A stretch of DNA of 45,700 nt from JBMOPD01 sp049323615 (GTDB lineage: Bacteria > Bacillota > Desulfotomaculia > Desulfotomaculales > Desulfocucumaceae). Each line of letters begins with the position of its first letter. Within the stretch, counting starts at the first letter, position 1. Shown here in pieces: positions 33,007 to 41,540 of this stretch. The stretch covers positions 1 to 45,700 of the forward strand of contig JBMOPD010000054.1 of NCBI GenBank assembly GCA_049323615.1, given 5' to 3'. Below the pieces are notes generated by a model that was not told the origin of the DNA, made no database searches, and worked only from the letters and a program-made list of their open reading frames with translations. The position numbers and the translations under genes were made by a program.

Positions 33007-33525
33007 TTGGGCGTAAAGTACAGAGGCACAGAGGACGTCACGGATGGCGTCGGGCTGCTGATTTCGATACTGGTCCGCTACCCCGAGGTAGCAACCATAA
33101 ATTTTGACCCGGACCAGCAGACTGTAAAATTTAACTTTATTTCTTCCCGGGTCCTGGAGACTGAAGAAATTGACTATTTCACCAGTAAATTGCTGGACAG
33201 CATAGAGGTATTCAATAAACTGGAAGGCAAGACTACCAGGTTAACCCTGATTGATCACCACCAGTGGGACTGCTTTACCTTGATCGAGATCCACAGGGAT
33301 ATGGAGACCCTGGTACGGGAGGAAATCGACCTGATTGTTTCACTGTTGCGGGAAAACCTTGAAAACAGCCTGATTGCCGATGGAAACCAGTCTTTTTACG
33401 AGGAAGATTTGCTGGTGCAGGAAGAAATAATTGATCACATGCTGGAGAGCGTCAAGGGATGTTCCGGCGATAAGAAACTCTTTGCCTTCAGGGAAGAGGG
33501 CAGGGTACTGGTGTTTAACAAATAA
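33007..33525 (+). CDS. Conserved-looking protein of unknown function
   Basis: A 172-residue protein not recognised. It is acidic, has no signal peptide or membrane segment, and appears mixed alpha/beta with a helical C-terminal half. I start it at TTG 33007, 9 nt after GAGGAGG (32991-32997); the ATG at 32998 touches that site and is too close to use. It lies between rny and ymdB and reads into ymdB with only 17 nt between, so the two are probably co-transcribed. An intergenic AGCTG repeat tract precedes it. Confidence 0.75.
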   Translation: MGVKYRGTEDVTDGVGLLISILVRYPEVATINFDPDQQTVKFNFISSRVLETEEIDYFTSKLLDSIEVFNKLEGKTTRLTLIDHHQWDCFTLIEIHRDMETLVREEIDLIVSLLRENLENSLIADGNQSFYEEDLLVQEEIIDHMLESVKGCSGDKKLFAFREEGRVLVFNK

Positions 33526-33542
33526 GGTGGGGGGCAAGTTCT

Positions 33543-34322
33543 TTGCGCCTGTTGATGATCGGGGATATTGTGGGAAAGCCGGGACGCCGTGCGGTTAAAC
33601 AAAACTTGCCGGGCCTGGTGAGCCAGTTGGCGGTGGATATGGTTATTGCCAACGGGGAAAACGCCGCGGGTGGCAATGGGATTACCAAGGACGTGGCGCA
33701 GGAACTTTTTGCCTCGGGTGTGGATGTAATCACCATGGGAAACCATGTGTGGAACAAGAAGGAGATATATACATATATCAACCATGAGGCCAGGATTATC
33801 AGGCCGGCCAACTATCCCCCCGGCGCCCCGGGGCGCGGTTTTGGTGTTTTCAGGTCAAAAAACGGGTCGGAACTGGGCGTTATAAATATTTCGGGAAGAA
33901 TTTTCATGCAGGAACTGGACTGCCCGTTCAGGAAAGCGGACGAATTGGTAAACCAGCTCAAGGAAAAGGTGAACATCATTTTTGTTGATTTTCATGCCGA
34001 GGCCTCCTCGGAGAAAATGGCCATGGGCTGGTATCTTGACGAGCGGGTGGCCGCCGTTTGCGGAACCCATACCCATGTGCAGACGGCCGATGAAAGGATA
34101 CTGCCGGGAGGCACCGCCTATATTTCCGACGTCGGCATGACCGGCCCCAAGGATTCTGTGATCGGGGTAAAAAAAGAGCTGGTTATTGAAAAATTCATTA
34201 CCCAGATGCCCAGGCGTTTTGAAGTGGCCGAGGGACTGTACCAGTTCAACGCCGTGATAATAGATGTAGACGAGGCCCTGGGCAGGGCCGTCGGTATAGA
34301 GCGCATACAAAATTTTGAATAA
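33543..34322 (+). CDS. ymdB: YmdB-family metallophosphoesterase
   Basis: A 259-residue phosphodiesterase of the YmdB (TIGR00282) family. Metal-ligand motifs are 'LMIGDIVGKPGRRAV', 'VIANGENAAGGNGIT', 'VITMGNHVWN', 'VDFHAEASSEK' and 'VCGTHTHVQTAD'. In Bacillus subtilis YmdB hydrolyses 2',3'- and 3',5'-cyclic nucleotides and affects biofilm/motility choice. Start TTG 33543 follows GGTGGGGGG. The rny-ymdB-spoVS order matches Bacillus, with one extra gene inserted. Confidence 0.95.
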   Translation: MRLLMIGDIVGKPGRRAVKQNLPGLVSQLAVDMVIANGENAAGGNGITKDVAQELFASGVDVITMGNHVWNKKEIYTYINHEARIIRPANYPPGAPGRGFGVFRSKNGSELGVINISGRIFMQELDCPFRKADELVNQLKEKVNIIFVDFHAEASSEKMAMGWYLDERVAAVCGTHTHVQTADERILPGGTAYISDVGMTGPKDSVIGVKKELVIEKFITQMPRRFEVAEGLYQFNAVIIDVDEALGRAVGIERIQNFE

Positions 34323-34367
34323 GAACTTAACCGGTTGTTCTAACTGGAACAAAATCTTCAGAACATT

Positions 34368-34394
34368 AGAGGAATTATCCTAAAATTATAGAAT
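34368..34394 (+). promoter_or_regulatory. Sigma-H promoter of spoVS
   Basis: AGAGGAATT (34368-34376), an 11-nt spacer and ATAGAAT (34388-34394) match the sigma-H consensus RnAGGAWWW-N11/12-RnnGAAT at every defined position. It is 58 nt before spoVS, which is sigma-H-controlled in Bacillus subtilis. Confidence 0.85.
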
Positions 34395-34452
34395 ATAAAT
34401 TTTACAGGCCGTTTTGAAATAAACCATTATCAGAGCAGAAGGAGGTACCATA

Positions 34453-34713
34453 GTGGATGTATTAAAAGTTTCAGCAAAATCCAACCCAAATTCTGTAGCA
34501 GGGGCCCTGGCCGGTGTGATAAGGGAACGTGGCAGCGCGGAAATTCAGGCCATCGGTGCCGGCGCCCTCAACCAGGCAGTGAAGGCTGTAGCCATAGCCA
34601 GGGGTTTTGTAGCTCCCAGCGGAGTGGACCTTATCTGCATACCGGCTTTTACTGACATAATGATTGACGGAGAAGAAAGGACAGCCATAAAGCTAATCGT
34701 TGAGCCCAGATAA
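34453..34713 (+). CDS. spoVS: Stage V sporulation protein S
   Basis: An 86-residue Alba-like protein, nearly invariant in spore formers ('DVLKVSAKSNPNSVAGALAG', 'IGAGALNQAVKAVAIARG'). It is required for progress through sporulation and coat assembly in Bacillus. The start is GTG 34453 behind GGAGG. It is preceded by a sigma-H promoter. Confidence 0.98.
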   Translation: MDVLKVSAKSNPNSVAGALAGVIRERGSAEIQAIGAGALNQAVKAVAIARGFVAPSGVDLICIPAFTDIMIDGEERTAIKLIVEPR

Positions 34714-34723
34714 CATAAAAACA

Positions 34724-34745
34724 AAAGCCCGTAATAACGGGCTTT
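34724..34745 (+). terminator. Hairpin after spoVS
   Basis: AAAGCCCGT (34724-34732) pairs with ACGGGCTTT (34737-34745) around AATA. The trailing T tract is short (CTTTAATAAT), so the terminator is of medium strength. Confidence 0.6.
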
Positions 34746-34792
34746 AATAATGTTCCTAAATTCCCAATTCCCGTTTTTTGGGGTGGTTAGGT

Positions 34793-35770
34793 ATGGGGAA
34801 TGATCTGAAGTTACCCGGTATCCATTTTTCGTCGCCGGTGGTTGACGCTCACTGCGACACACTGACGGCGCTCAAGAAACAGCAACGGCGCCTGGGGGAA
34901 AAGAGTGGGGCAGGACACCTGGACCTGCCCCGTTTGCTTTTGGGAGGCGTCAACCTGCAGTTCTTCGCAGCCTTTATCGGGACTGAGTTCAGGGATAACC
35001 CGCTGGCCAGGGCCCTTGAGATTTTTGACATATTTTATGAGGAGATGGCGGTTAATTCACACCAGGTCGAACCCGTATATACCTGCGGTGATGTAAACAG
35101 AATTATTAACGGGGGCAAGGTGGCCGCCCTGCTTACTGTGGAGGGCGGTCAGGCCCTGGCCGGACGGCTTGAGGTTCTGCGGATGTTTTTCCGCCTGGGT
35201 GTGCGCGGTATTACCCTGACCTGGAACGGCAGAAATGAACTGGGCGACGGGGTTGATGAGGCCGGGTCCGGCGGCGGCCTTACCAGATTCGGGGTGGCTG
35301 TGGTCAGGGAGATGAACCGGCTGGGAATGGTTATTGATGTTTCACACCTCTCGGAACGGGGCTTCTGGGACGTGATAAAGGAGTCGGCCAAACCGGTAAT
35401 TGCTTCCCATTCCAACTGCAGGGCATTATGCGACCACCCCAGAAATCTTGACGATGAACAGATCAGAGCCCTGGCCGCCGGCGGAGGAGTTGTGGGGTTA
35501 TGTTTTTACCCCGATTTTGTAGATAAAAAGGAACCTTCACTGGAGACTTGGCTGGATCATGTGGAACACCTGGCCGGCCTGGTTGGTGTTGACTTTATGG
35601 GGATTGGATCTGATTTTGACGGAATGGAAACCTCGCTTCCCGGGCTGGCCGATGTTACGTGCCTGCCCGTGGTTACCGAAGGGCTTTTACGGCGTGGTTT
35701 CTCCGGGGCCGAGGTGCAAAAGATACTGGGAGGTAATTTCTTAAGGGTGCTGAGCCGGGTGCTGCCCTAG
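34793..35770 (+). CDS. Membrane dipeptidase (peptidase M19 family)
   Basis: A 325-residue zinc dipeptidase of the renal-dipeptidase family. The metal-binding N-terminal motif is 'VVDAHCDTL', followed by the bridging-Glu region 'AALLTVEGGQAL', 'VIDVSHLSERGFWDV', 'PVIASHSNCRALCDHPRN' and 'FMGIGSDFDG'. It hydrolyses dipeptides, including D-containing ones, and may also act on other small amides. The start is ATG 34793, 6 nt after GGGGTGG; a frame from 34778 lacks a site. Confidence 0.94.
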   Translation: MGNDLKLPGIHFSSPVVDAHCDTLTALKKQQRRLGEKSGAGHLDLPRLLLGGVNLQFFAAFIGTEFRDNPLARALEIFDIFYEEMAVNSHQVEPVYTCGDVNRIINGGKVAALLTVEGGQALAGRLEVLRMFFRLGVRGITLTWNGRNELGDGVDEAGSGGGLTRFGVAVVREMNRLGMVIDVSHLSERGFWDVIKESAKPVIASHSNCRALCDHPRNLDDEQIRALAAGGGVVGLCFYPDFVDKKEPSLETWLDHVEHLAGLVGVDFMGIGSDFDGMETSLPGLADVTCLPVVTEGLLRRGFSGAEVQKILGGNFLRVLSRVLP

Positions 35771-35835
35771 AAGCAGGGGTCAGAATTCAGAATCCGGACC
35801 TCATGCCGCAATAAGTTATTTTTAGCCACAACCTT

Positions 35836-36039
35836 TTATTCGGGGGAATATTGTGATATGTGAAAGTGGTTGTGTTCAATACGCAGCTGGTGCTTCACAC
35901 CACACCGGGGACATTTCTTGGATTCACCGTCTCTAAACCTGATTTCTCCTATGTGCTGGCCGCAGCACTTGATTTCAATGCTGATGTTGTTGTTGTCCCT
36001 GGTATTTACCCGGTAATCGGCTTGGTAATTCTGGTTCAA
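35836..36039 (-). CDS. Small zinc-ribbon-like protein
   Basis: A 67-residue protein of unknown function. Cys residues 'KCCGQ' and 'KKCPRCGVKH' could bind zinc. It starts at TTG 36039, 8 nt after GGGAG on the minus strand, and has its own promoter (36095-36122). No relative is recognised. Confidence 0.6.
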   Translation of the reverse strand: MNQNYQADYRVNTRDNNNISIEIKCCGQHIGEIRFRDGESKKCPRCGVKHQLRIEHNHFHISQYSPE

Positions 36040-36094
36040 CGGGCATCTCCCACTTTCTTTATAATATTTAGGCGCGTTTAACCTGTTTCATACT

Positions 36095-36122
36095 ATTATA
36101 TTACCTAAAAAACAATTTCCAA
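36095..36122 (-). promoter_or_regulatory. Sigma-A promoter of the small zinc-ribbon gene
   Basis: On the minus strand: TTGGAA (36122-36117), a 16-nt spacer, TATAAT (36100-36095), 56 nt before the TTG start. Confidence 0.6.
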
Positions 36123-36304
36123 ATCATGCAAAAGTGACATATTTGCTTTTTAAATGCAACCTGGTTTCTTTTTCGGGACAAAGCTTTCACTCAAAGCAAT
36201 CTGTTATTTTTATTGATTTATTTGCTGGAAAATAGTATATAATCTTAATGTGTAAGAGAGGCCGCGAAAATTAAGCTGACCGGTCCGAAAGGAGAAAAAA
36301 CTGT

Positions 36305-38648
36305 TTGGCCGTAAAAAAAGACAGTCCTTTGCGTAGAACAAAGCGCCACCCCCTCAGGAGAAAGGCCCCGGAAGGAGTGTTCACCGGGCCTATCCGGCTG
36401 GACCCTTTTCAGGAAGAAGCTTTCAAATTGCTGGCCGGGGGGCATAATGTACTGGTAGCCGCCCCCACCGGGACCGGAAAAACCCTGATAGCCGAGATGC
36501 TTATTGAAAAGGTGCTGGCTGACGGCCGGGGGAGTGTATACACATCACCCATCAAGGCCCTGTCAAACCAGAAATACCGCGATTTTGCAGACAGGTTCGG
36601 CAAGGAAAGGGTGGGCCTGATCACCGGCGATGTATCGGTAAACGAAAGGGCGCCGCTGCTGGTTATGACCACTGAAATATTCAGGAACTGGTGCTTTGCC
36701 AACCCTGAAATGCTGGATGACATGACCCATGTCATTTTCGACGAACTGCACTATCTGGATGACCGGGAGAGAGGCACCGCCTGGGAGGAGAGCATAATAT
36801 TCGCGCCCCCTCACATCAGGATTGTGGGGCTGTCGGCCACTGTGCCCAATGTCCATGAGCTGGCGTCCTGGATTGCCGATGTAAGGGGCCAGCCGGTGAA
36901 GGTGATCGAGGAGAGGTGCCGGGCCGTTCCGCTGGAATTAAGCTGGATTTCCCCGGAAGGCCACGTTTTGGAAGAAGATGAAGCCAGGGAACATATCAGG
37001 CAGCGTATAGAGAGGCGCCGTGGCCGGTGGACAGATTTTCCGAAGAATGATGCCGAGCTGGCGTACGAGTGAATTGGTGGTGAATATTGTTTTGGCTGTA
37101 ACCGGCGGTAACCCTTCATGTTCGGAGGTAATCAGCGCCATTCAGGATCATCTCCCGGCCCTTTATTTTACCTTCAGCCGCGGAAAAACCGAACTGCTGG
37201 CCGAGGAAATGGGCAGGGAATGGGATTTTCTTCTGCCGGGAGAAAAAAACAGGGTAAAAAGGATCCTTAGGGAGGCCGAGGACACCCAGCCGGGCTTGTT
37301 CGGGCCGAGAAGAGGCAAATTAAGGCAGCTGCTCACCCAGGGCATTGCCTATCACCATGCCGGCCTGTCCCCGGCCCTGAAGGACCTGGTGGAAAGGCTT
37401 TATGAAGCCAGGCTGATTTACGCGCTGTTCTGTACTGAAACCTTCGCGGTGGGAGTGAATTTTCCGGCCGCCAGCACCGTCTTTGACTCCTGCCGGAAAT
37501 GGGACGGACGTGAATTCAGGGGGCTTATAAACAGGGAATTTTTTCAGATGGCCGGCAGGGCCGGAAGGAGGGGTTTCGACCCGGTAGGCAGGGTTTATGT
37601 GCGCATTGACGAGCGTTTTCCCGAGCAAACCGGGTTTTATAATGAAGACGAAGTCGAGCCTGTCAGGGGGCGCCTGATTATCTCCCCCAACACCGTGCTG
37701 AGCCTCCTGTACTGGAAGACTGATGAGGAAATAAACCGCTTTTTGGAACAAAACCTGGCGGTATACCAGAACAACCGGGAAGGCCGGAAAATAAAAAGGG
37801 AACTGGCCGAACTGGATGAAAAACTGCATGAAATTGAGAAGGCCTTTTGCGACCGGGTGGACACACCGGCCTGTTATATGATGAGGGTAAAGCTGAAAAA
37901 GGAGCTTCGTTCGCTGGCCAGAAAAAATAAAAGGGGGAGGCCGGGAACAAGGGAACGCAGGGAAGAAATCAGAAAAATGCTGAAAACGGCCCAGAAGAAA
38001 TGCCATCACCGGCCCTGCAGTGAGGCCAGGAAAAGACAGGCCGACCTTATGGAGAGAAAATCCAGGCTGGTACGCCGCATGAGGATTTTGGGCAACCACT
38101 CCAGGGACTATGAGAGGGACTTCAACAGGGTTTGGGACTTGCTTGAAGATCTGTCCTATGTCGATGGGAGAAACCTGCTTCCCAGGGGCATTTTCGCACT
38201 GCACCTGCACGTGCAGGAAATACTGGTAACAGAGCTTGTTTTCAACGGTTTTATCAGGGATATGCCGCCGGCGCCGGTGGCGGCCATTCTGGCCGGCGTT
38301 GACTACGTGCCCGGCCGTGACGACAGTGTCGCTCCCGGCCCCTACGACCTCCGTGAGGTTGAATCACTGCGCAGGACGCTTTTGCGCAGTGGTGTGCCGG
38401 AAAATTTCTGCGTCTGGTCTCCCCTGCCCGGGCCGCTGGCCGCGGCCTGGTATGAGGGGGCGTCCTTTGATCAGCTGTTGTCCGTGACCAACCTCCAGGA
38501 AGGGGATATTTTCTCCATAATCCGGCGGGAGATAGATTTGCTGAGGCAGATTGAAAGGGCCGCCGGGGAGGATACCGAACTGCGCAGGCAGATGGAGCAC
38601 ATCAGGAAGAGGTTGGACAGGGATGAGGTAGCCATACCTGGTATATGA
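36305..38648 (+). pseudogene. Ski2-like DExH RNA helicase with frameshift
   Basis: Two frames make one helicase of about 780 residues. The first (36305-37072) carries Walker A 'APTGTGKT', 'SPIKALSNQKY', 'DELHYLDD' (DExH) and 'GLSATVPN'. The second (open through 37020-38648) carries 'PALYFTFSRGKTELLAEEM', 'QGIAYHHAGLSPALKDLVER', 'FPAAST' and motif VI 'QMAGRAGRRGFDPVG', then a DSHCT-like C-terminal region. The +1 frame change falls between about 37020 and the TGA at 37070-37072, equal to one extra base or two lost. Otherwise the gene is undamaged, so sequencing error, recent mutation or programmed shifting are all possible. No slippery run is evident at the junction. Start: TTG 36305 behind AAAGGAG. 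Confidence 0.85.
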
Positions 38649-38673
38649 TACGGGCTGTGATAAACTTCGCCTT

Positions 38674-38733
38674 TTCACATCGGGGACGGTTCTGGATGTG
38701 AATGTTCACACTGAGAACCGTCCCCGATGTGAA
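38674..38733. repeat. Palindromic repeat of the GGGGACGGTTCT type
   Basis: The 20-bp arms are TTCACATCGGGGACGGTTCT (38674-38693) and its exact complement (38714-38733), with a further TGTGAA/TTCACA hairpin in the loop. It lies between two convergent genes and could terminate both. Related GGGACGGTTCT palindromes are, from memory, scattered in Pelotomaculum-like genomes. Confidence 0.85.
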
Positions 38734-39270
38734 TCAGTCCGGGCAGGGGCCAAGGCCCAGGACAAAGCGGGAGCGCTGTCTGTACCTCTCGGCCAGGGCC
38801 TGAAATGCCAATAACTCATCTTTCCCCAGGGGCTTTATTATTTTTGCCGGCAGGCCCATAGCCAGGTGCCCCGGCGGTACTTCCATCCCCTGAACCACCA
38901 GGGACCCCGCACCGACCACCGCACCCGCCCCTATTTTGGCCCTGTTAAGGATTGTTGCCCCCATCCCGATAAGGGCGTCGTCTTCCACGATGCACCCGTG
39001 CAAAACTGAGTTGTGGCCGACGGATATCCTGTCCCCCAGTATGAGGGGGAAGCCCGGGTCGGCATGAAGCGTGCAGTTGTCCTGAATATTGGTGCCGCAG
39101 CCGATAGTTACCCGGTCGGCATCCCCGCGCACCACGGCATTGTACCAGACACTGGACTGCGCCCCTATTTTTACTTTCCCCACAACTCTCGCCCCCGGGG
39201 CAAGGAAAACGGATTGGTCCACTTCCGGAAAAAATTTCCCGTAACCGTATAGCTGCTTCTCTTCTCTCAT
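38734..39270 (-). CDS. Gamma-carbonic anhydrase-family (left-handed beta-helix) protein
   Basis: A 178-residue hexapeptide-repeat protein of the YrdA/PaaY/gamma-CA family, with 'SSVWYNAVVRGDADRVTIG', 'NIQDNCTLHAD', 'ISVGHNSVLHGC', 'IGMGATILN' and 'GAVVGAGSLVVQG'. The three zinc-ligand histidines (HAD, GHNS, LHGC) are present. The substrate is uncertain, as the family includes carbonic anhydrases and acyl transfer or hydrolysis helpers. The start is ATG 39270 behind GGGAGGAG; the TTG at 39285 would read through that site. Confidence 0.93.
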   Translation of the reverse strand: MREEKQLYGYGKFFPEVDQSVFLAPGARVVGKVKIGAQSSVWYNAVVRGDADRVTIGCGTNIQDNCTLHADPGFPLILGDRISVGHNSVLHGCIVEDDALIGMGATILNRAKIGAGAVVGAGSLVVQGMEVPPGHLAMGLPAKIIKPLGKDELLAFQALAERYRQRSRFVLGLGPCPD

Positions 39271-39572
39271 CTTCTCCTCCCGCAATAAATTGAAATATTT
39301 TTTAGTTTTATTCTAGATTCTGAATTCTGACTCCTGTATTCTTTCCCCCAAAAAAAAACCCCTCTGACGGGGTGTGGGAAAGGAGAGGTGGGTTATAAAA
39401 AGTTCAATCATTAACCCGGAAAGTGAAATGGGTAACAAGTTGTCAATAAGATAATAACACCTTGTTACATATTTCCCAAATCCTATTTTACCCCATTTTT
39501 GCACTATTAGTTAATTTACCTCTGTTTCTCTTTTAAAATGGATTATTTTGAATATATATCTAAATATGTATG
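39271..39572. other. Intergenic region with minus-strand terminator and dyad
   Basis: No gene seen. It holds a GAATTC-type repeat (about 39315-39342), a minus-strand terminator (39351-39373), and an imperfect dyad built on GTAACAAG/CTTGTTAC (39432-39468), a possible operator. A 63-codon minus frame here overlaps the terminator and is not credible. Confidence 0.6.
39351..39373 (-). terminator. Minus-strand terminator
   Basis: ACCCC/GGGGT stem (39358-39362, 39369-39373) with CTCTGAC between and a run of nine A on the plus strand, which is a T run for minus-strand transcripts coming from the inositol monophosphatase gene. Confidence 0.7.
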
Positions 39573-40379
39573 CTATTTTCTGGCAAACCCCAGATCCCTT
39601 ATAAATTCTTCATGGATGTGGCCGTTGCTTGCTATTATGGACACATAGTTTCCCAGCGCCAGCCCGTTCCCGTACAGGTCGCTGACCCTTCCTCCGGCCT
39701 CCTCCACCAGAAGAACCCCGGCGGCCACGTCCCACGGGCGCAAAGTGACTTCCCAGTACCCGGTTATTCTGCCACAGGCCGTGTAGGCCAGTTCAAGGGC
39801 TGCCGAGCCAAGCGCCCTGACATCCACTGCCTTGCAAAAAAGCTTGGCATAGTCCGCCTTCAGCATTTCATCCTTGAACTGGTCGGCGGTCGGAAAACCT
39901 GTCACAAGAAGGCTCTCGCTGACGTTTCTCCTGGCCTGGTCCACCCGGATCCTTTTTTTGTTGAGATATGCTCCCTCCCCTCTGGCGGCGGTGAAGAGTT
40001 CCTCCCTGAAAGGGTCGTAAATTACGCCCAGTACAGGATCGCCATTGACGGTCAGGGCCACGGAAACGGTGCAGAGGGGGATCCCGAAAACAAAGTTGGT
40101 GGTCCCGTCAAGGGGGTCTATAAACCAGACCGGGCGGTCGTCCAGCACCAGTTCCTCCTCGCTGAAGTCTTCCTCGGCCACCAGGCGGTGCCCGGGAAAA
40201 GCGCCGCCGAGACCTTCCAGGATAATGGACTGGGAGTGCCTGTCCACCTCGGTGACCAGGTCCGCCGCGCAGGACTTGCAGCTGGTTGTGAAGTCGCTTC
40301 CCAGCCTGTTTTTAATAACTTTTCCGGCTGAAACCACAATGTTTGACACCTTTTCGATGGTCCGGTCAATGTCTTGCAA
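39573..40379 (-). CDS. Inositol monophosphatase-family phosphatase
   Basis: A 268-residue Mg-dependent phosphatase (IMPase/SuhB/HisN group). Metal-binding motifs are 'LVAEEDFSEEE', 'WFIDPLDGTTNFVFG' and, near the C-terminus, 'YWEVTLRPWDVAAGVLLVEE'. Likely substrates are inositol phosphates or histidinol phosphate; the sequence alone does not decide. The start is TTG 40379 behind GGGGAG. It diverges from a small unknown gene. Confidence 0.93.
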   Translation of the reverse strand: MQDIDRTIEKVSNIVVSAGKVIKNRLGSDFTTSCKSCAADLVTEVDRHSQSIILEGLGGAFPGHRLVAEEDFSEEELVLDDRPVWFIDPLDGTTNFVFGIPLCTVSVALTVNGDPVLGVIYDPFREELFTAARGEGAYLNKKRIRVDQARRNVSESLLVTGFPTADQFKDEMLKADYAKLFCKAVDVRALGSAALELAYTACGRITGYWEVTLRPWDVAAGVLLVEEAGGRVSDLYGNGLALGNYVSIIASNGHIHEEFIRDLGFARK

Positions 40380-40469
40380 GAGATTCTCCCCTTTTTACTT
40401 AAAATTCGGGTTGTGTTTAGTATTGCCCGGCAAAAAAATGATAATGATAGTAGTATGGGAGGTGTCCGG

Positions 40470-40646
40470 TTGGAAAAGAACAACAGAAAAAGGGAAATAA
40501 TAACCAGAATGAGGCCCGATCCCGACTTCCGGTACCTGGCCAGAAGGGCCGGAGAAATAATGCAGGTCGATACTCCCCTGGCCCGCAATGTAAAACGGGA
40601 CCCAGGTGAAATCCCGGGGTTTTATGCCGAGGAACACGGCGAATAG
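40470..40646 (+). CDS. Small basic protein of unknown function
   Basis: A 58-residue protein, charged and soluble, starting at TTG 40470, 7 nt after GGGAGGTG. The longer frame from 40374 has no ribosome site and overlaps the divergent gene. No family recognised. It is supported only by the start site and an open frame. Confidence 0.5.
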   Translation: MEKNNRKREIITRMRPDPDFRYLARRAGEIMQVDTPLARNVKRDPGEIPGFYAEEHGE

Positions 40647-40676
40647 CCGGTTTAATTATTCCCCGGGCCCGCTGTT

Positions 40677-41165
40677 TTACATCAGTGACAGCAGCACCAT
40701 GGCCAGTGCCTCCTCGATGGTGGAAGCGAAAAACTCCCTGGCCGACTCTTCTTCATTGTCCGGTTCCGTGGTGTATGAAGCCCGGTATCCGGAACCTGCT
40801 TCCGGGTCGTTGCCGGCGTCCTGATAAACAATGCGGAAGGATTTGGTGCGCTGGATTATTTCCTGGACAAGCTGATCAGCCCCGGGCACCCAGAGGAAAT
40901 TTTCCGCCAGGTAATCCCAGTTCTCCTCCTGGCGTTTACCGTCATGGGTGAACAGTTCACAGAAAGGTTCGGTGTCCACCGTGCTCCAGCCGTAATACCC
41001 GCTGTCGGTAGGCTGTCCGGTAAGAAGGTATACCTCTTCCTCGCCGGTTTTTTTTCCTTTGAGCCACCAGGTGGGTGACAACCTGGTGGCAAACCAGTCC
41101 CCTGCCTTTGGTGTCCAGGCAAGGCCGGCCTCCTTGAGTTCCCTGGCCAGATTGAGGTCCAACAT
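40677..41165 (-). CDS. Protein of unknown function, convergent with small ORF
   Basis: A 162-residue acidic soluble protein, rich in Trp near the middle ('WFATRLSPTWWLKG', 'ENFLWVPGADQLVQEIIQ'). Not recognised. The start is ATG 41165 (minus strand) with GGTGGTGAT just upstream; the TTG at 41171 is an alternative. There is no membrane segment or signal peptide. Confidence 0.75.
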   Translation of the reverse strand: MLDLNLARELKEAGLAWTPKAGDWFATRLSPTWWLKGKKTGEEEVYLLTGQPTDSGYYGWSTVDTEPFCELFTHDGKRQEENWDYLAENFLWVPGADQLVQEIIQRTKSFRIVYQDAGNDPEAGSGYRASYTTEPDNEEESAREFFASTIEEALAMVLLSLM

Positions 41166-41540
41166 AAGCAATCACCACCCGGTAAATATAAATATTAATT
41201 CTTTTAACTTCATTTTTCCCCTTTTTAGTTAGTTATATAGTTTTAAGTTAATTTAAAAACTTTTTACTCCATGTTATAGGAATTGCAAGAATTTTTTCAA
41301 GGCATTCACCAGCGTTTTTTTGTTTATACTTTTTAAAAATAAATGATATTTGTATACCGGTTTTTGTCCAGTCATATAATGTATCACATTCCAGTGGTCA
41401 GCTTCAGGCATCAGCCTGAAAAAATGCTGTCAGCCGCCGGCGGACAGCCGGCAAAACCTGTTAACATTTGACTTTTGTCAAATGTTTTCTGTCCTTACCA
41501 TTGAAATCTTGAGGCAGGCAGTGAAAGGAGTGAAAGTTGC
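41166..41540. other. AT-rich intergenic region with repeat and hairpin
   Basis: No gene seen. About 200 nt of AT-rich sequence is followed by an AGCTG-type repeat (41396-41452). A 10-bp hairpin AACATTTGAC/GTCAAATGTT (41463-41472, 41477-41486), followed by TT, sits about 55 nt before the ytxC-like gene. It may be an operator or weak terminator. Confidence 0.6.

Noticed and set aside
39313..39504. 63-codon minus-strand ORF
   Set aside because: It covers the terminator and repeat region, has no ribosome site I can see, and shows no coding character.
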